Shown here: one piece after another, positions 1 through 8,415 of the stretch | Numbering within the stretch: the stretch's first letter is position 1 | Layout: every line of letters starts with the position of its first letter | NCBI GenBank assembly: GCA_003024985.2 | Contig: PXIH01S0001614.1 | Strand: one strand, 5' to 3' | DNA length: 13,800 nt | DNA from: Euperipatoides rowelli | Lineage: Eukaryota > Onychophora > Udeonychophora > Euonychophora > Peripatopsidae | Program-made: the position numbers and the translations under genes | The notes under the pieces: model-generated | Told to the model about the DNA's origin: nothing | The model's database searches: none | What the model saw: the letters and a program-made list of their open reading frames with translations, nothing else

Positions 1-75
1 TTATATTCCTATCAACTTTACATTTATCTGTACAGATTTATAATGTATATATATTCTTCATTGTCAATAAAATGC

Positions 76-95
76 AATAATAATAATAATAATAA
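76..95. repeat. AAT trinucleotide microsatellite
   Basis: This is an uninterrupted run of about six to seven AAT units. It is the first of three AAT/ATT tracts in the window, with others at 1554-1617 and 4614-4628. It is ordinary simple sequence for an AT-rich animal genome. Confidence 0.9.
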
Positions 96-513
96 CTACT
101 TATTCTACTATAATTTTCTGACGTGTATTCTGTCAGGCACACATTCACTCATGTGATGATTTACGACTTGTCTTGTTGAGGGTTAAATAATAGAATTCTT
201 CTCCGGGGCCTGTAAATTTTTTTTGGTTAAGTCTGGACAAAATTTGTTAATATAATTAGTGAAATCATCATTGAACCATTCACCCATATAGCACAATTAT
301 CATGGATAATCATTTTACTAAATGAAAAACTAAAAATATGAACTAGCACATCTCTATTTATGAACTTTTAGTCTTGTAAGATTCATAAAGTATTATATCA
401 TTAACAACATGAAAACACTGAAGATAACTTTTAAAATAATGTTATTCCGCATACAAATAAATATAAAATATAAAACTTAAATAGCCTGCAGGCTGCGTCT
501 AGATTTAAAACAA

Positions 514-556
514 TACTTAATTAAATTGAAAATTATATTCCTATTTTAATTAAGTA
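514..556. repeat. 12 bp perfect inverted repeat
   Basis: The left arm TACTTAATTAAA (514-525) is the exact reverse complement of the right arm TTTAATTAAGTA (545-556), with a 19 nt spacer. The right arm runs straight into the palindrome GTAGGCCTAC (554-563). Given the AT-rich composition this may be chance, or it may be the core of a decayed small element. I see no flanking target duplication. Confidence 0.5.
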
Positions 557-967
557 GGCCTACAGCCATTCTGTACACCTTTTCTAATTGTTTGTATAAA
601 TAAAACAAAAATAGTTTGCAAAAATTAATATCCTGATAGTAACTAGCTCCTTGTTTTCTTAATTAAATAAGCAAACAAATCTCGAATTGTCATATTTCCA
701 TATTAGCAATGCTAAGTTACTAGGCAGCATAATATCTTAATAGTTTAGAGATAAAATGTCTTCAGATTGAGCAGAAATATAATATCACTCAAGAAACTGC
801 TGATAGATGAAAAACTGTCAGGGTTATTCACTAAATGAATTGTTTCTATGGTAAATGAAACTTGATTACAAAATAATATAATCTACAATAGTAATAATAA
901 ACTTGAAATATAATAGGGGAATAACATGCAATATTATTTTTCAAATTATCTTTTTCATTGTTATTAT

Positions 968-1001
968 GGGAAAGAAAGAAAGGGAGGGGAAAAAAGAAAA
1001 A
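968..1001 (+). repeat. Homopurine tract
   Basis: There are 34 consecutive purines, beginning with GAAA-type repeats around a GGGAGGGG core and ending in A-rich sequence. After one C at 1002 the purine bias continues to about 1018. Such tracts can adopt triplex DNA, but no functional role is shown here. Confidence 0.75.
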
Positions 1002-1553
1002 CAAAGTAAGAAAAAAAAGTAACATATGGCCAGTTTTTACTTATTTGGCTATTTCTCTTCACTTGGTAGTATTTTATTTATTTATTTAAAGTGTTCCCTA
1101 CATAATGCCAAAAAAATGACCATGCAGCATGCTCTATTTACAGTACAGGTAGCCATCATTTAATACTGTGGTTAGCTTCCTGGAAAACAAGACTTGAAGT
1201 GAAACAATTGTATTGAAACAATACTTTCTGTAAGAATACATGACTGAAAATAGGTTCCAGCCTAAAAAAAATGTATAGGGAAAAATGAGGGAATACCGTG
1301 CATCTAAGCAAGATTCGTTCTTGTGGCAGATCCTTAGTTATCCTACATTTAGTGCAAAACTATATAAAATTTAGTAAATATTGAAAATAGTACAAAATGG
1401 CATGTTCACGGCATTCTCCCACCCTCGGGGTAAAACAGTGTTTGTTTGGGGGAATGTCGTGCATTGTTACTGAATAGGGAAAACAACACGGTAAGCTTTT
1501 TTTAAATTAGTAAAAAAAAATGAAATTCTTAATTTGAGTTATTCACGAATGAA

Positions 1554-1617
1554 AATAATAATAATAATAATAATGATAATAATAATAATAATAATAATTA
1601 CCATAATAATAATAATA
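1554..1617. repeat. AAT/ATA microsatellite, imperfect
   Basis: This is a long AAT-type array with two interruptions, one TGA unit near 1575 and one TTACC near 1599-1603. An isoleucine-rich open frame read across it is an artefact of the repeat. Confidence 0.92.
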
Positions 1618-1626
1618 GGGTTAGAC

Positions 1627-1675
1627 CACGGTATTCCCCCATTCGTGTTTCACGGTTTTACACCCATTTGTGTTT
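1627..1675. repeat. Two-copy tandem repeat, about 24-25 bp unit
   Basis: Unit 1 (1627-1650) begins CACGGTATTC and ends CATTCGTGTTT. Unit 2 (1651-1675) begins CACGGTTTTA and ends CATTTGTGTTT. The units abut exactly and differ by a few substitutions and one indel. Unit 1 contains the minus-orientation GGGAATACCGTG motif, so this is a local duplication of that motif. Confidence 0.65.
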
Positions 1676-2151
1676 CTAAATTTAATTTATATGTAGCAGG
1701 CAAACCTTTTATCTTAATGAAATAAACTATACATGAAACAATCTCTAAATACTACCGTTCAAGAATATATTTGACTAAATATTATTGAATAAAAAGAAAT
1801 TAGCTAATTTTTTTATTTTTTTAAGCCAAAAATAACATAAATATTTGATTTTTCATTTTTCCACTCTGGCACATTTATTAAATGAAATTCCAATATTCTT
1901 TCGATCAATTATTGTTAATATTGAAACCAGAAAAGGGCAGAATTAGATAGATTCATTAATTGTTTCACATATTATGAAATATTTGATGTGCGGTATTACC
2001 TCGATGCGTGGTTTCCCCCCGACTTCCCCTACAACAACCTTTAAAAATCAACATAAACCCGACATTAAATGCTTCCTTATTTATCCAATATACATGTCCA
2101 TAATACTGTTAATACAAAGGTTTTGATTACATTAATCTACCAACCTTTTGA

Positions 2152-2358
2152 ATTTATAAAGAAAGAAAAATATTAGAGAAAAAAATTTTCGGGACATTTT
2201 TTGATCAATTCAAGCATTTATTACCAGACAAATGTAAAATAATTACAAGATACAATACAAGGAAATCTAACAAACATTTTAAACAATATATTAGAACAAA
2301 ACGATACTGTCAATCAGCTATTCCATTGGTGATTAACTCAATAAATAACATTTTATAA
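2152..2358 (+). pseudogene. Probable C-terminal remnant of a LINE reverse-transcriptase ORF
   Basis: One frame stays open for 68 codons, from just after the TGA at 2149-2151 to the TAA at 2356-2358. That is notable here because stops are dense. The peptide is basic. Its last third holds RYNTRKS, then RTKRYCQSAIP, then INSINNIL and the stop. Many non-LTR retrotransposon ORF2 proteins end in a pattern of the type R-T-x-R-Y/F-x-x-S-x-x-P followed by a short I/L-x-x-x-N segment, and this matches that shape. No upstream reverse-transcriptase motif is visible, so the copy is 5'-truncated or too decayed. There is no start codon near its beginning. The downstream T-rich sequence would be 3' UTR. The assignment rests on pattern memory only. 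The element's clade is not determined. Confidence 0.4.
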
Positions 2359-3400
2359 CAATTCATCAACTTTAATAAACACTCATTTTATTTATTGTAT
2401 ATAACTTACTCTATTCTTCAAATATCAATCATTAATTTATACCATGTAATTAAAATCTAAATGATAGGATTTTAAATTGAATGGAATTATATTTCATTAA
2501 TGTAAATGTCTTTCTAAATACACAAGATAAAAATAATATGATAGTATGAAAAACATGAAATTTAATAAAATCTTTAAAATTGGTTATAAAATTAAATATT
2601 TTGTCATTTTCTCAGATTTTGATCAGAAAATCAAATATTGTTAGGAAAGAAATAATTTATTAATGAAATTTCATTGACAAAAAAATTTAACATTTTGGTT
2701 CCTGCTTATAACTTTATAGTGAAGCATGACAACTAAAAGTAACTGTGATCCACAATATTGGGCAATACAATAACTTATATCGAGATAACTTTAAATGAGG
2801 ACAATCTGTACATCAGTACCACTTGTGCTATTTTGTGAATTAAAAAAATTACAAGCAATTTACATCTATAAAAAATAAAATGTTAACTTCAGAAAGCAAA
2901 ATAAAAAAAAGAAGCATTTTGAATTGTCACATGGCTATTACTGACATTGTGATTGGTTGGTGAATATTGTGTATAATAACGGCCACATACTCTTTACACA
3001 GCAGAATAGTGATTAAGACCCTGAATAGATTAAGTTTAGTGAATTTTTGAACTATTTATAAACAGGTTTAGACAAAGAAGTAAAACCTTAAACTACATGT
3101 TCAACCACCTTCTAAAATCTTAAAAAATAAATAAATACAGAATTCTAGTACAAAGTGTTTTACAATATGACTGCTGCAAATTATGTTACCTTTTTTTTCT
3201 ATTTTCAAATAATAAGCTATAGTAGAAGAACCAGAACCCATCTTGATTTATTACCGAATAAAATTAAAATATCCTGGGATCAAGGTCTCCTTTCACTAGC
3301 GCCTACTAGCTGACCCTAGTATCTATTGTAACAACTAGGCATGGCTGACTATAATGGATAGCAACATTTTTATTATTTAAAGTCCTAACAGTCATCCCAA
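2359..3400. other. Featureless AT-rich stretch
   Basis: I see no supported coding region, RNA gene or structured repeat here. The slightly less AT-rich part at 3275-3360 has several CTAG and ACTAG words (CACTAGCGCCTACTAGCTGA and neighbours), but it gives no recognisable protein or RNA. Confidence 0.55.
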
Positions 3401-3472
3401 CCTGAACCCTAACTCCTACTATGTAATAAATAACTGTGCCCTAACCCTATGATAATCAAGAGGTGCAATAAA
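3401..3472 (+). repeat. Dispersed repeat, copy A
   Basis: This segment starts CCTGAACCCTAACTCCTACTA and ends TATGATAATCAAGAGGTGCAATA. It is related to 8416-8494 in the same orientation. The 5' block (about 20 bp, 2 differences) and the 3' block (about 23 bp, 1 difference) are well conserved, and the middle is rearranged by indels. Similarity stops abruptly at both ends. It is probably a fragment of an interspersed element that I cannot name. Confidence 0.55.
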
Positions 3473-4690
3473 CCTTTTAATCATTTTTGATAATTTTACA
3501 CAACTGCCGTTAGTCCAAACATTAAACAACTACTGTAAGTTTCAGAAAACATATTGAGTTTTTGGAAAATACACAAGTATGATCAGCAAATAGATTCTAC
3601 TACTTTCTTTTTTTGCCTTGTCTGTCACATAAATTAGCAGTGAACCCTATCACAATTACTTATCTAGAGGGAATATTGACTGTTTTTAATAAGGGAGAGA
3701 GAGAAAGAATACTGCTTATGAAAAGAAAAACTAAAAAAAATACAACTGTTGAAATATTGCCAATTATTTTAATGAATGGAGAAGGGGGGATGTAATATAA
3801 GATTATCCATTCTAAAATATCTTTCTCAAGAAAAATGGCCTGGCCTAATGCATTTAGAGAGGAAAGGGGGAGTTAACTTACCTTTAAAATTCTCACTACA
3901 CTATGTTAAGTTAATTAAACTGGGTTTCTTCTGCCTATAGTCACATTAATTAATTTATAAAAATCATAATTTGATTATCTTTTCCCAGCCATCAAAATTT
4001 ATCTCTGCAAGCATAACAAATTCCAAAACTTTTAAAATAAAACACTTTAAATTCTATATTATATTGTTTCATTCAAATACATTGTTACAAACAGCAATCA
4101 TTAATATTTTAATCCAACATTTTAATGTGGGAATTTTAAAAAAAAAAAATGTTTTGCTTGGAAGGGGTAGAGGATGTTAATCATTGGAAGGGACAGGACA
4201 CCTGTTTCTTGTATACATCCAAAATTCTTGTAAAGACTTGCTATTATATCCTTTAATAATTATTTAAAAACTTAAAATTAACATATGTGCTTTTAAAAAT
4301 TTAATAGAGAAATTAAAACTTCAAGAAATTACTATTCAACTCTCCCCTCTATATATTCTAATTATAATTCATTTTTACAATATTTCCATTCAAAGCAGAA
4401 ATTTGATTTTCTATCACTACCATGGCAACTATTTGTCTAATTTGATTACTATATTGTATTCATTTGATGATGGATAGGTACTGTACATTGATTAAAAAAA
4501 AAATATTTTAATTTAGACCTACAATATATTGATAAATGATTATGGTAAAAATTGTTAATAAAACTCAAAACAATAGAAAGTGCAATACCTTTTAATGTTA
4601 AAAAAAATTAAAATTATTATTATTATTAGACTATTATTAAAATTATTGTGAGAAAATGATTAATTTCAAATAATCTAGGAGCTAGCTCAT
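3473..4690. other. Featureless AT-rich stretch
   Basis: No gene is supported. Short open frames at 3613-3795 and 3971-4180 have low-complexity, Lys/Ile-rich translations and no family resemblance. A 9-A run lies near 4140-4150, and an ATT microsatellite sits near the end. Confidence 0.55.
4614..4628. repeat. ATT trinucleotide microsatellite
   Basis: This is a run of five TTA/ATT units, followed after a short break by more imperfect ATT sequence to about 4648. Confidence 0.8.
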
Positions 4691-4789
4691 GTCATGTGTT
4701 TCCTTTTATGTACCCTCCTTTTGACTGCTGGGAATTATTACCTAACCAAAACATGTTGGTCACATGATCTGACTCATGGTTATTTTGCC

Positions 4790-5110
4790 GCCATTACAGT
4801 GCCGCCATTATTGGATTCAAAATGGTGAATTAAGACTTTCTTTAAATGCTCATAACTCACCATTTATGGACCGATTTTGATTTTATTTTTTTAGTTTGAA
4901 AGACAAACTTGTGTTATTTAATTTTTATTACTATAATTTTCAGAAAACTTCAAGCAGTTTTTCCAGAAAATCGGACAAAGTGAAATTTTTAAAAATATTT
5001 CATTTATTTTTGTAATTTTCTCAAAAACGGTAAAAAATAAGACATTTTTGTACGAGACAAAATGATACAGAATTAGCTTAATATGCAATAAGATAGGGTT
5101 TTAAAAATAT
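4790..5110. repeat. Candidate interspersed repeat, unclassified
   Basis: The segment opens with a short duplicated word, GCCGCCATTA at 4789-4798 and again at 4801-4810. It continues with a 9 bp perfect inverted repeat (AAATGGTGA at 4820-4828, TCACCATTT at 4857-4865). The following text is moderately complex, with phrases such as GGACCGATTTTGATTTT, which look like sequences that recur in invertebrate repeats. That impression is from memory and is not tested. There is no coding capacity. Boundaries are guesses, and only one copy is visible in this window. Confidence 0.3.
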
Positions 5111-5519
5111 ATAGCAAATATTATGGAAAAACTAATTGTATATATTGGTGCCCTCCATGATCAAAATTCTATCACACAATGTTGTTTATTGAATATTGAC
5201 TTTCCCTTCATTTAATGTCATAATTACCTCTAAAAAAACTTCTCCAGGATACAGAAAAAAATAAGTATTGATTCAATATAATAAATTAAAAGGCACGCAA
5301 AACTTTAGAAACTTAGTTCAGTTCTGAGTTAGATTTGATCCACTTCTGTAACATACTTTCATTATCAGTTTAAGAATAAATTGAAAGTCCAAAAATTAAT
5401 GATTCAATATTGCTCAATAAGGATTTTTGCAGCCTTTAATCAACATACAACAGTTTTCAGCTTATTACATGGGCAAACACTTTCTTTGAAGCATTACCGA
5501 CAATTGTAATGAATAGAAA
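5111..5519. other. AT-rich stretch without recognisable features
   Basis: I see no open frame of interest, RNA gene or repeat between the candidate repeat upstream and the minus-strand pseudogene that ends near 5520. Confidence 0.5.
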
Positions 5520-6052
5520 AATTAGAAGATACTTTAAAGTATTCAGTCATTTTCAGGACCAACAGTCCACCCTGTTCAATATATCCAAAATTCAATTGCT
5601 CTAGGCCTCCAGATACATCTATAGCTTTAATTCAGTTAAAGCATTGAAGGTACTGTAACTTCTTCTTATTGAAGCTGGATTGATGAAGGTGTTGGAGCTA
5701 GCTCTTGAAAGTTTTTTAGGTTTTTTGTAATGGTACTGATGGTTTTGCAAAGATTCATAGAACATAGATCTGATCAAGTGTTAAAACCAGGAACTCTTCT
5801 GCTTTTATCTCCATTTTTTCAGAAAATGTTTTTTTCCCCAAAACCACTCAACAAATCTTCTAAATAGAATTTAGCAACTTTGAAAGCAGCTGATTTTGTT
5901 CCCACTTTACTTGAAATGTGCAACCTGTCAGTGATCGGATAGCAGGTAAACATGCCCCAATAGCCATCAAGATCGACAGGCAAAAGTATTGCACCATTTG
6001 GGGCTCCATACTTAACAGCTAGTTTCTTTGATCTTTGAATAGACATCCACAT
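5520..6052 (-). pseudogene. Decayed C-terminal part of a GCDxTS-family gene
   Basis: Read on the minus strand from 6052, one frame is open for 77 codons to 5819. It contains SSKVGTKSAAFKVAKF and then LEDLLSGFGEK. A neighbouring frame just upstream reads LPAIRSLTGC, so a small indel near 5930 splits the family's L-T-G-C-D-x-T-S motif. Further down (about 5815-5520) patches in shifting frames read EKMEIKAEEFLVLTLDQIYVL, then LAPTPSSIQ, then LNFGYIEQGGLLVL. That order matches the C-terminal half of a multi-copy metazoan family of uncharacterised proteins, which has a conserved P-P-T-S-S-S-I segment followed by a G-Y/F-x-x-x-x-G-L-L-x-P segment. It is broken by several stops and frameshifts and has no credible start. 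The related plus-strand copy begins about 80 bp beyond its upstream end. The family's function is not established. Confidence 0.6.
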
Positions 6053-6940
6053 TACTTTTCTTATAATAGAATGGTTATTTAATAAAACCAGACAAAAGTA
6101 TGTTAGTTCAAAAATATTGAATCTGAACTAGGACGTAAAAGTTACTAAACTACCACCATCTGGCCACAAAGCTACTGGTGTTGACTTTGTGGCTTTTGCA
6201 AGTAAATTTCCAATCAAGCCTATCAGACTAAATACATTTGCTGAATATGAAAATGTACTTTGGAAAATATTTCGACAAGCATTTACAGAAAATGAATTAG
6301 TTGCTATTGTGTTTGATGTCTACAAAGATAAGTCTGAAAGCTCCAAATGATGTAACATTTTTTTGATGGTTATTGGGCTTCTACCAAAAATAAAGCATTG
6401 TTGCAGGACATATTTTTTAGGTTGGTTGTTAATGAAAAAAAATCTAAACGTCCATTAATATCTACCAGGGGGAGTGGTCAAGGAGGAGTCACCCACATTT
6501 CTAAGTATAAGTGATGGTATAGTTAAAGAAGAAGTAAGTTTAAGAACAGAAGTGGCTGATGATCTTCTGTTTGTTCATATATCACAAAATGTGATATGTT
6601 GTGAGCCCAATTAAGTACTGATTTTCTGAAAGGATACAGGTATTTTTGTAAATGCTCTGTACTTCTATAAAGACTAAATGGAAAGAAAAGTGTCTAAAAT
6701 AATTCTGGAAGGCATTTGGTGTCAGAACAAGTCTGAAATACATTCCAATCCACTCTCATTCTACTGAAAGCACATTTCCAAGTTTACCTGATATCCAATC
6801 AGTGACAGGTTGTGACATGACAAGTAAAGTAGTCACAAAATCAGCTACTCTCAAAGTAGCTAAATTCAACTTAGATGATTTGTTGAGTGGTTTTTTGGGA
6901 AAACTTTTGCTGAAGAGATGGAGAGAAAAGCATGAGACAC
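5795..6940. repeat. Imperfect inverted repeat formed by the two GCDxTS pseudogenes
   Basis: The reverse complement of about 5795-5945 aligns with about 6795-6940. Both arms encode the stretch from the GC(D) motif through SAxxKVAKF and LLSGF to an EEM/EKM-E-x-K-A segment. By eye the two arms are clearly homologous, with scattered substitutions and small indels. The spacer of about 850 bp is mostly the N-terminal and middle part of the plus-strand copy. The arms are coding relics rather than terminal inverted repeats of a transposon. Confidence 0.65.
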
Positions 6941-7075
6941 TGTTTTTACCGGTGAGAAGAGATAGCCCCTCCTACCCCTCCAACTCCAGATGCCTTTGTA
7001 GAAAGAGTAATATTTTAAAAAACATGCCAATCTTACAGTGCATATACTGTACATCATTAATAAATATGTTAGACA
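6132..7075 (+). pseudogene. Decayed, nearly full-span copy of a GCDxTS-family gene
   Basis: Segments in changing frames follow the order known for this multi-copy metazoan family. First comes an open frame 6132-6350 with VDFVAFASKF, LNTFAEYENVLW and the diagnostic VFDVYKDKS. A second frame (6362-6514) reads NKALLQDIFF and VVNEKKSKRPL. From 6513, TEVADDLLFVH matches the family's E-E-A-D-T-R-x-x-x-H motif, and KDTGIFVNALYFYKD matches P-D-T-D-V/I-F-V. Another frame reads SLKYIPIH, then PSLPDIQSVTGCDMTSKV, then LDDLLSGF. The last patch reads APPTPPTPDAF. I count at least three frame changes and in-frame stops near 6613, 6628 and 6676. The second Asp of the DTD motif is Gly. The paired D-T-D and G-C-D motifs recall FEN/PIN-like nucleases, but that link is inference. 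It cannot encode a working protein. Confidence 0.6.
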
Positions 7076-7167
7076 CCAACACATCTTTTTTTTATATTGT
7101 TAGACATAGAAAAAAATCACTCTTTGAAATAAAGAGGCTAAGAAAATAAATAGCAAGCTTCACACAC

Positions 7168-7233
7168 AAAAAAAAACCCTCTCCTGGGATCTAAACCCAG
7201 CCCATCTTTTTTCCAGGATAGTGCAGCAACTCA
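7168..7233 (-). pseudogene. tRNA-like T-arm relic (possible SINE or tRNA fragment)
   Basis: On the minus strand a perfect 5 bp stem (CTGGG/CCCAG, 7184-7200) closes a 7 nt loop (TTTAGAT). This gives a B-box-like GGTTTAGATCC, two changes from the canonical GGTTCGAATCC. A run of nine T follows on the minus strand (7168-7176), as at a Pol III terminator. I could not find an A-box or a cloverleaf upstream, so this is at best the 3' part of a tRNA-derived sequence. It may be chance. Confidence 0.3.
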
Positions 7234-7438
7234 ATATAAAATCAAATATTTTTAAAAAATGCAAACTTTATAAACTACTTTTTACCATAAAAATATACTG
7301 TAAATAACTTCATGTGAGATTGAAAACATTTTTGAGCAAAATATTCTCATAGAGTAAGAGCAACATTATACACACAAAAAAACCAAAGAAGATATACATA
7401 AACTAAGAGCATTGTAATAATGAAACAATGTTGATCCA

Positions 7439-7509
7439 AGTGTGTGTGTATACATATCTCTATCTATCTCTCTATCACTATCTCTCTGTCTCAATCTCTC
7501 TATCCATCC

Positions 7510-7576
<67 letters not shown>

Positions 7577-7577
7577 N

Positions 7578-7663
<86 letters not shown>

Positions 7664-7770
7664 ATCTAGGCTATCTATCTATCTATCTACCTTTCTCTAT
7701 CTCTCTATCTATCTATTTATCTATCTATCTATCTTTTCCTTTCCTTCTACCTATCTATCTATCTATCTGC
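7439..7770. repeat. Compound TATC/GATA tetranucleotide microsatellite
   Basis: The array starts with a short TG run, passes through mixed TC and TATC units, and then becomes a nearly pure TATC array from about 7510 to 7663. It ends in degenerate TATC/TTTCC sequence. An unresolved base (N) sits at 7577, and the tetranucleotide phase breaks there, so the array length is uncertain. The long Ser-Ile-Tyr-Leu open frames in all three forward frames are artefacts of the repeat and are not genes. Confidence 0.97.
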
Positions 7771-8309
7771 TAGAATTGCCATCGCATTTGAACTTATCAG
7801 ATTATATTATTCTTCAAACAAACAATATTTGAATATCCAAGAGTTAAATGTCAAATGAAACATTTATTATTTTATTTATCACATTATTTTTTCTAAAAAA
7901 AATGTAATATTTTAAAAAAGTAAAACATGAATTAAATGTTAGTAGAACAGAAATATAAATTAATTTTTAGATGGTACTTTAGGCTATTTAAAATATCTTT
8001 AATACAAAAGAGAAAAACATAAATTAAATTTTCTTGAATTATATTAGGCTATTAATTTTTTTTACAATGATTGTCTATTTTATTTAAAAATTTTAGCATC
8101 ATACAAAGTGCATGTTTTTGTTGTTTTAATTTTAATCTGGCTGAAAAACAAACGGGAGATAATACGATATCCAATAATCCGATTACAATCCAAGTTTATA
8201 CTATATACTTTATATTATCATTATTAGATTGCAGGAATGATAGGAATTATATGCTCCACTTCATAAAGTTAATGATTGTGTTGTTCACCATTTATATAAA
8301 CTTAGAAGT
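7771..8309. other. AT-rich stretch without recognisable genes
   Basis: A 103-codon open frame at 8071-8382 has no recognisable domain, and its C-terminal prolines come from the poly-C runs, so I do not call it. Two short phrases recur within 100 bp: AAACAT(G/A)AATTAAAT near 7925 and 8016, and TTAGGCTATT near 7980 and 8045. This may be a faint local duplication. Confidence 0.5.
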
Positions 8310-8356
8310 CCCCCCCCCTGATTTTTCACAAGCTTCTACAGCTATCCCCCCCCCCC
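8310..8356. repeat. Paired poly-C runs
   Basis: There is a run of nine C at 8310-8318 and one of eleven C at 8346-8356, 27 nt apart, in sequence that otherwise has few C or G runs. The minus strand therefore carries G11 and G9, which could in principle form a quadruplex. Such runs are also prone to length error in sequencing. Confidence 0.85.
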
Positions 8357-8415
8357 AGCATTTATTCAGCTCTCATGAATAGTATTTGAATCTTTACAGT
8401 ATTAAGCTTATTGAA

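Larger units (their letters stand above)
1..960. other. AT-rich non-coding stretch
   Basis: I see no gene here. All frames are closed by frequent stops and no translated segment resembles a known family. It contains a short AAT microsatellite, a 12 bp inverted repeat, and two small perfect palindromes: AGCCTGCAGGCT at 483-494 and GTAGGCCTAC at 554-563. These are listed separately or noted here because nothing else stands out. Confidence 0.6.
1289..2020. repeat. Scattered copies of a GGGAATACCGTGC-like motif
   Basis: A GC-rich motif stands out from AT-rich surroundings several times. It occurs as GGGAATACCGTGC at 1289-1301 (plus), CACGGCATTCTCCC at 1407-1420 (minus orientation), GGGGGAATGTCGTGC at 1448-1462 (plus) and CCACGGTATTCCCCC at 1626-1640 (minus). 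A degenerate doublet lies at 1988-2020 (GTGCGGTATTACC, then GCGTGGTTTCCCCCC). The copies at 1407-1421 and 1447-1461 form an imperfect hairpin, 13 of 15 positions matching. I do not recognise the element. It could be a diverged tandem or foldback repeat, or a cluster of protein-binding sites. Confidence 0.5.

Noticed and set aside
1534-1725. Ile-rich 63-codon open frame
   Set aside because: It is the translation of the AAT microsatellite and flanking DNA, with no non-repeat domain.
3407-3448. Interstitial telomere-like CCCTAA words
   Set aside because: Only isolated units, and the matching positions in the second repeat copy (8416-8494) are mutated. There is no tandem telomeric array.
3613-4180. 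Two short plus-strand open frames (60 and 69 codons)
   Set aside because: Lys/Ile-rich translations typical of AT-rich random sequence. No homology recognised.
5795-6940. Terminal inverted repeats of a single DNA transposon
   Set aside because: The arms are homologous coding segments, not termini. No target-site duplication or consensus ends were seen.
6866-7084. 72-codon minus-strand open frame
   Set aside because: It is the antisense shadow of the plus-strand GCDxTS pseudogene.
7428-7832. Long forward open frames of Ser-Ile-Tyr-Leu repeats
   Set aside because: They are open in all three frames only because the TATC repeat lacks stops. The N at 7577 lies inside them. No gene is supported.
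7921-8060. Possible 90 bp local duplication
   Set aside because: Only two short AT-rich phrases recur, and the intervening sequence does not align well.
8071-8382. 103-codon plus-strand open frame
   Set aside because: No recognisable domain. The prolines come from poly-C runs, and the sequence composition matches the surrounding non-coding DNA.
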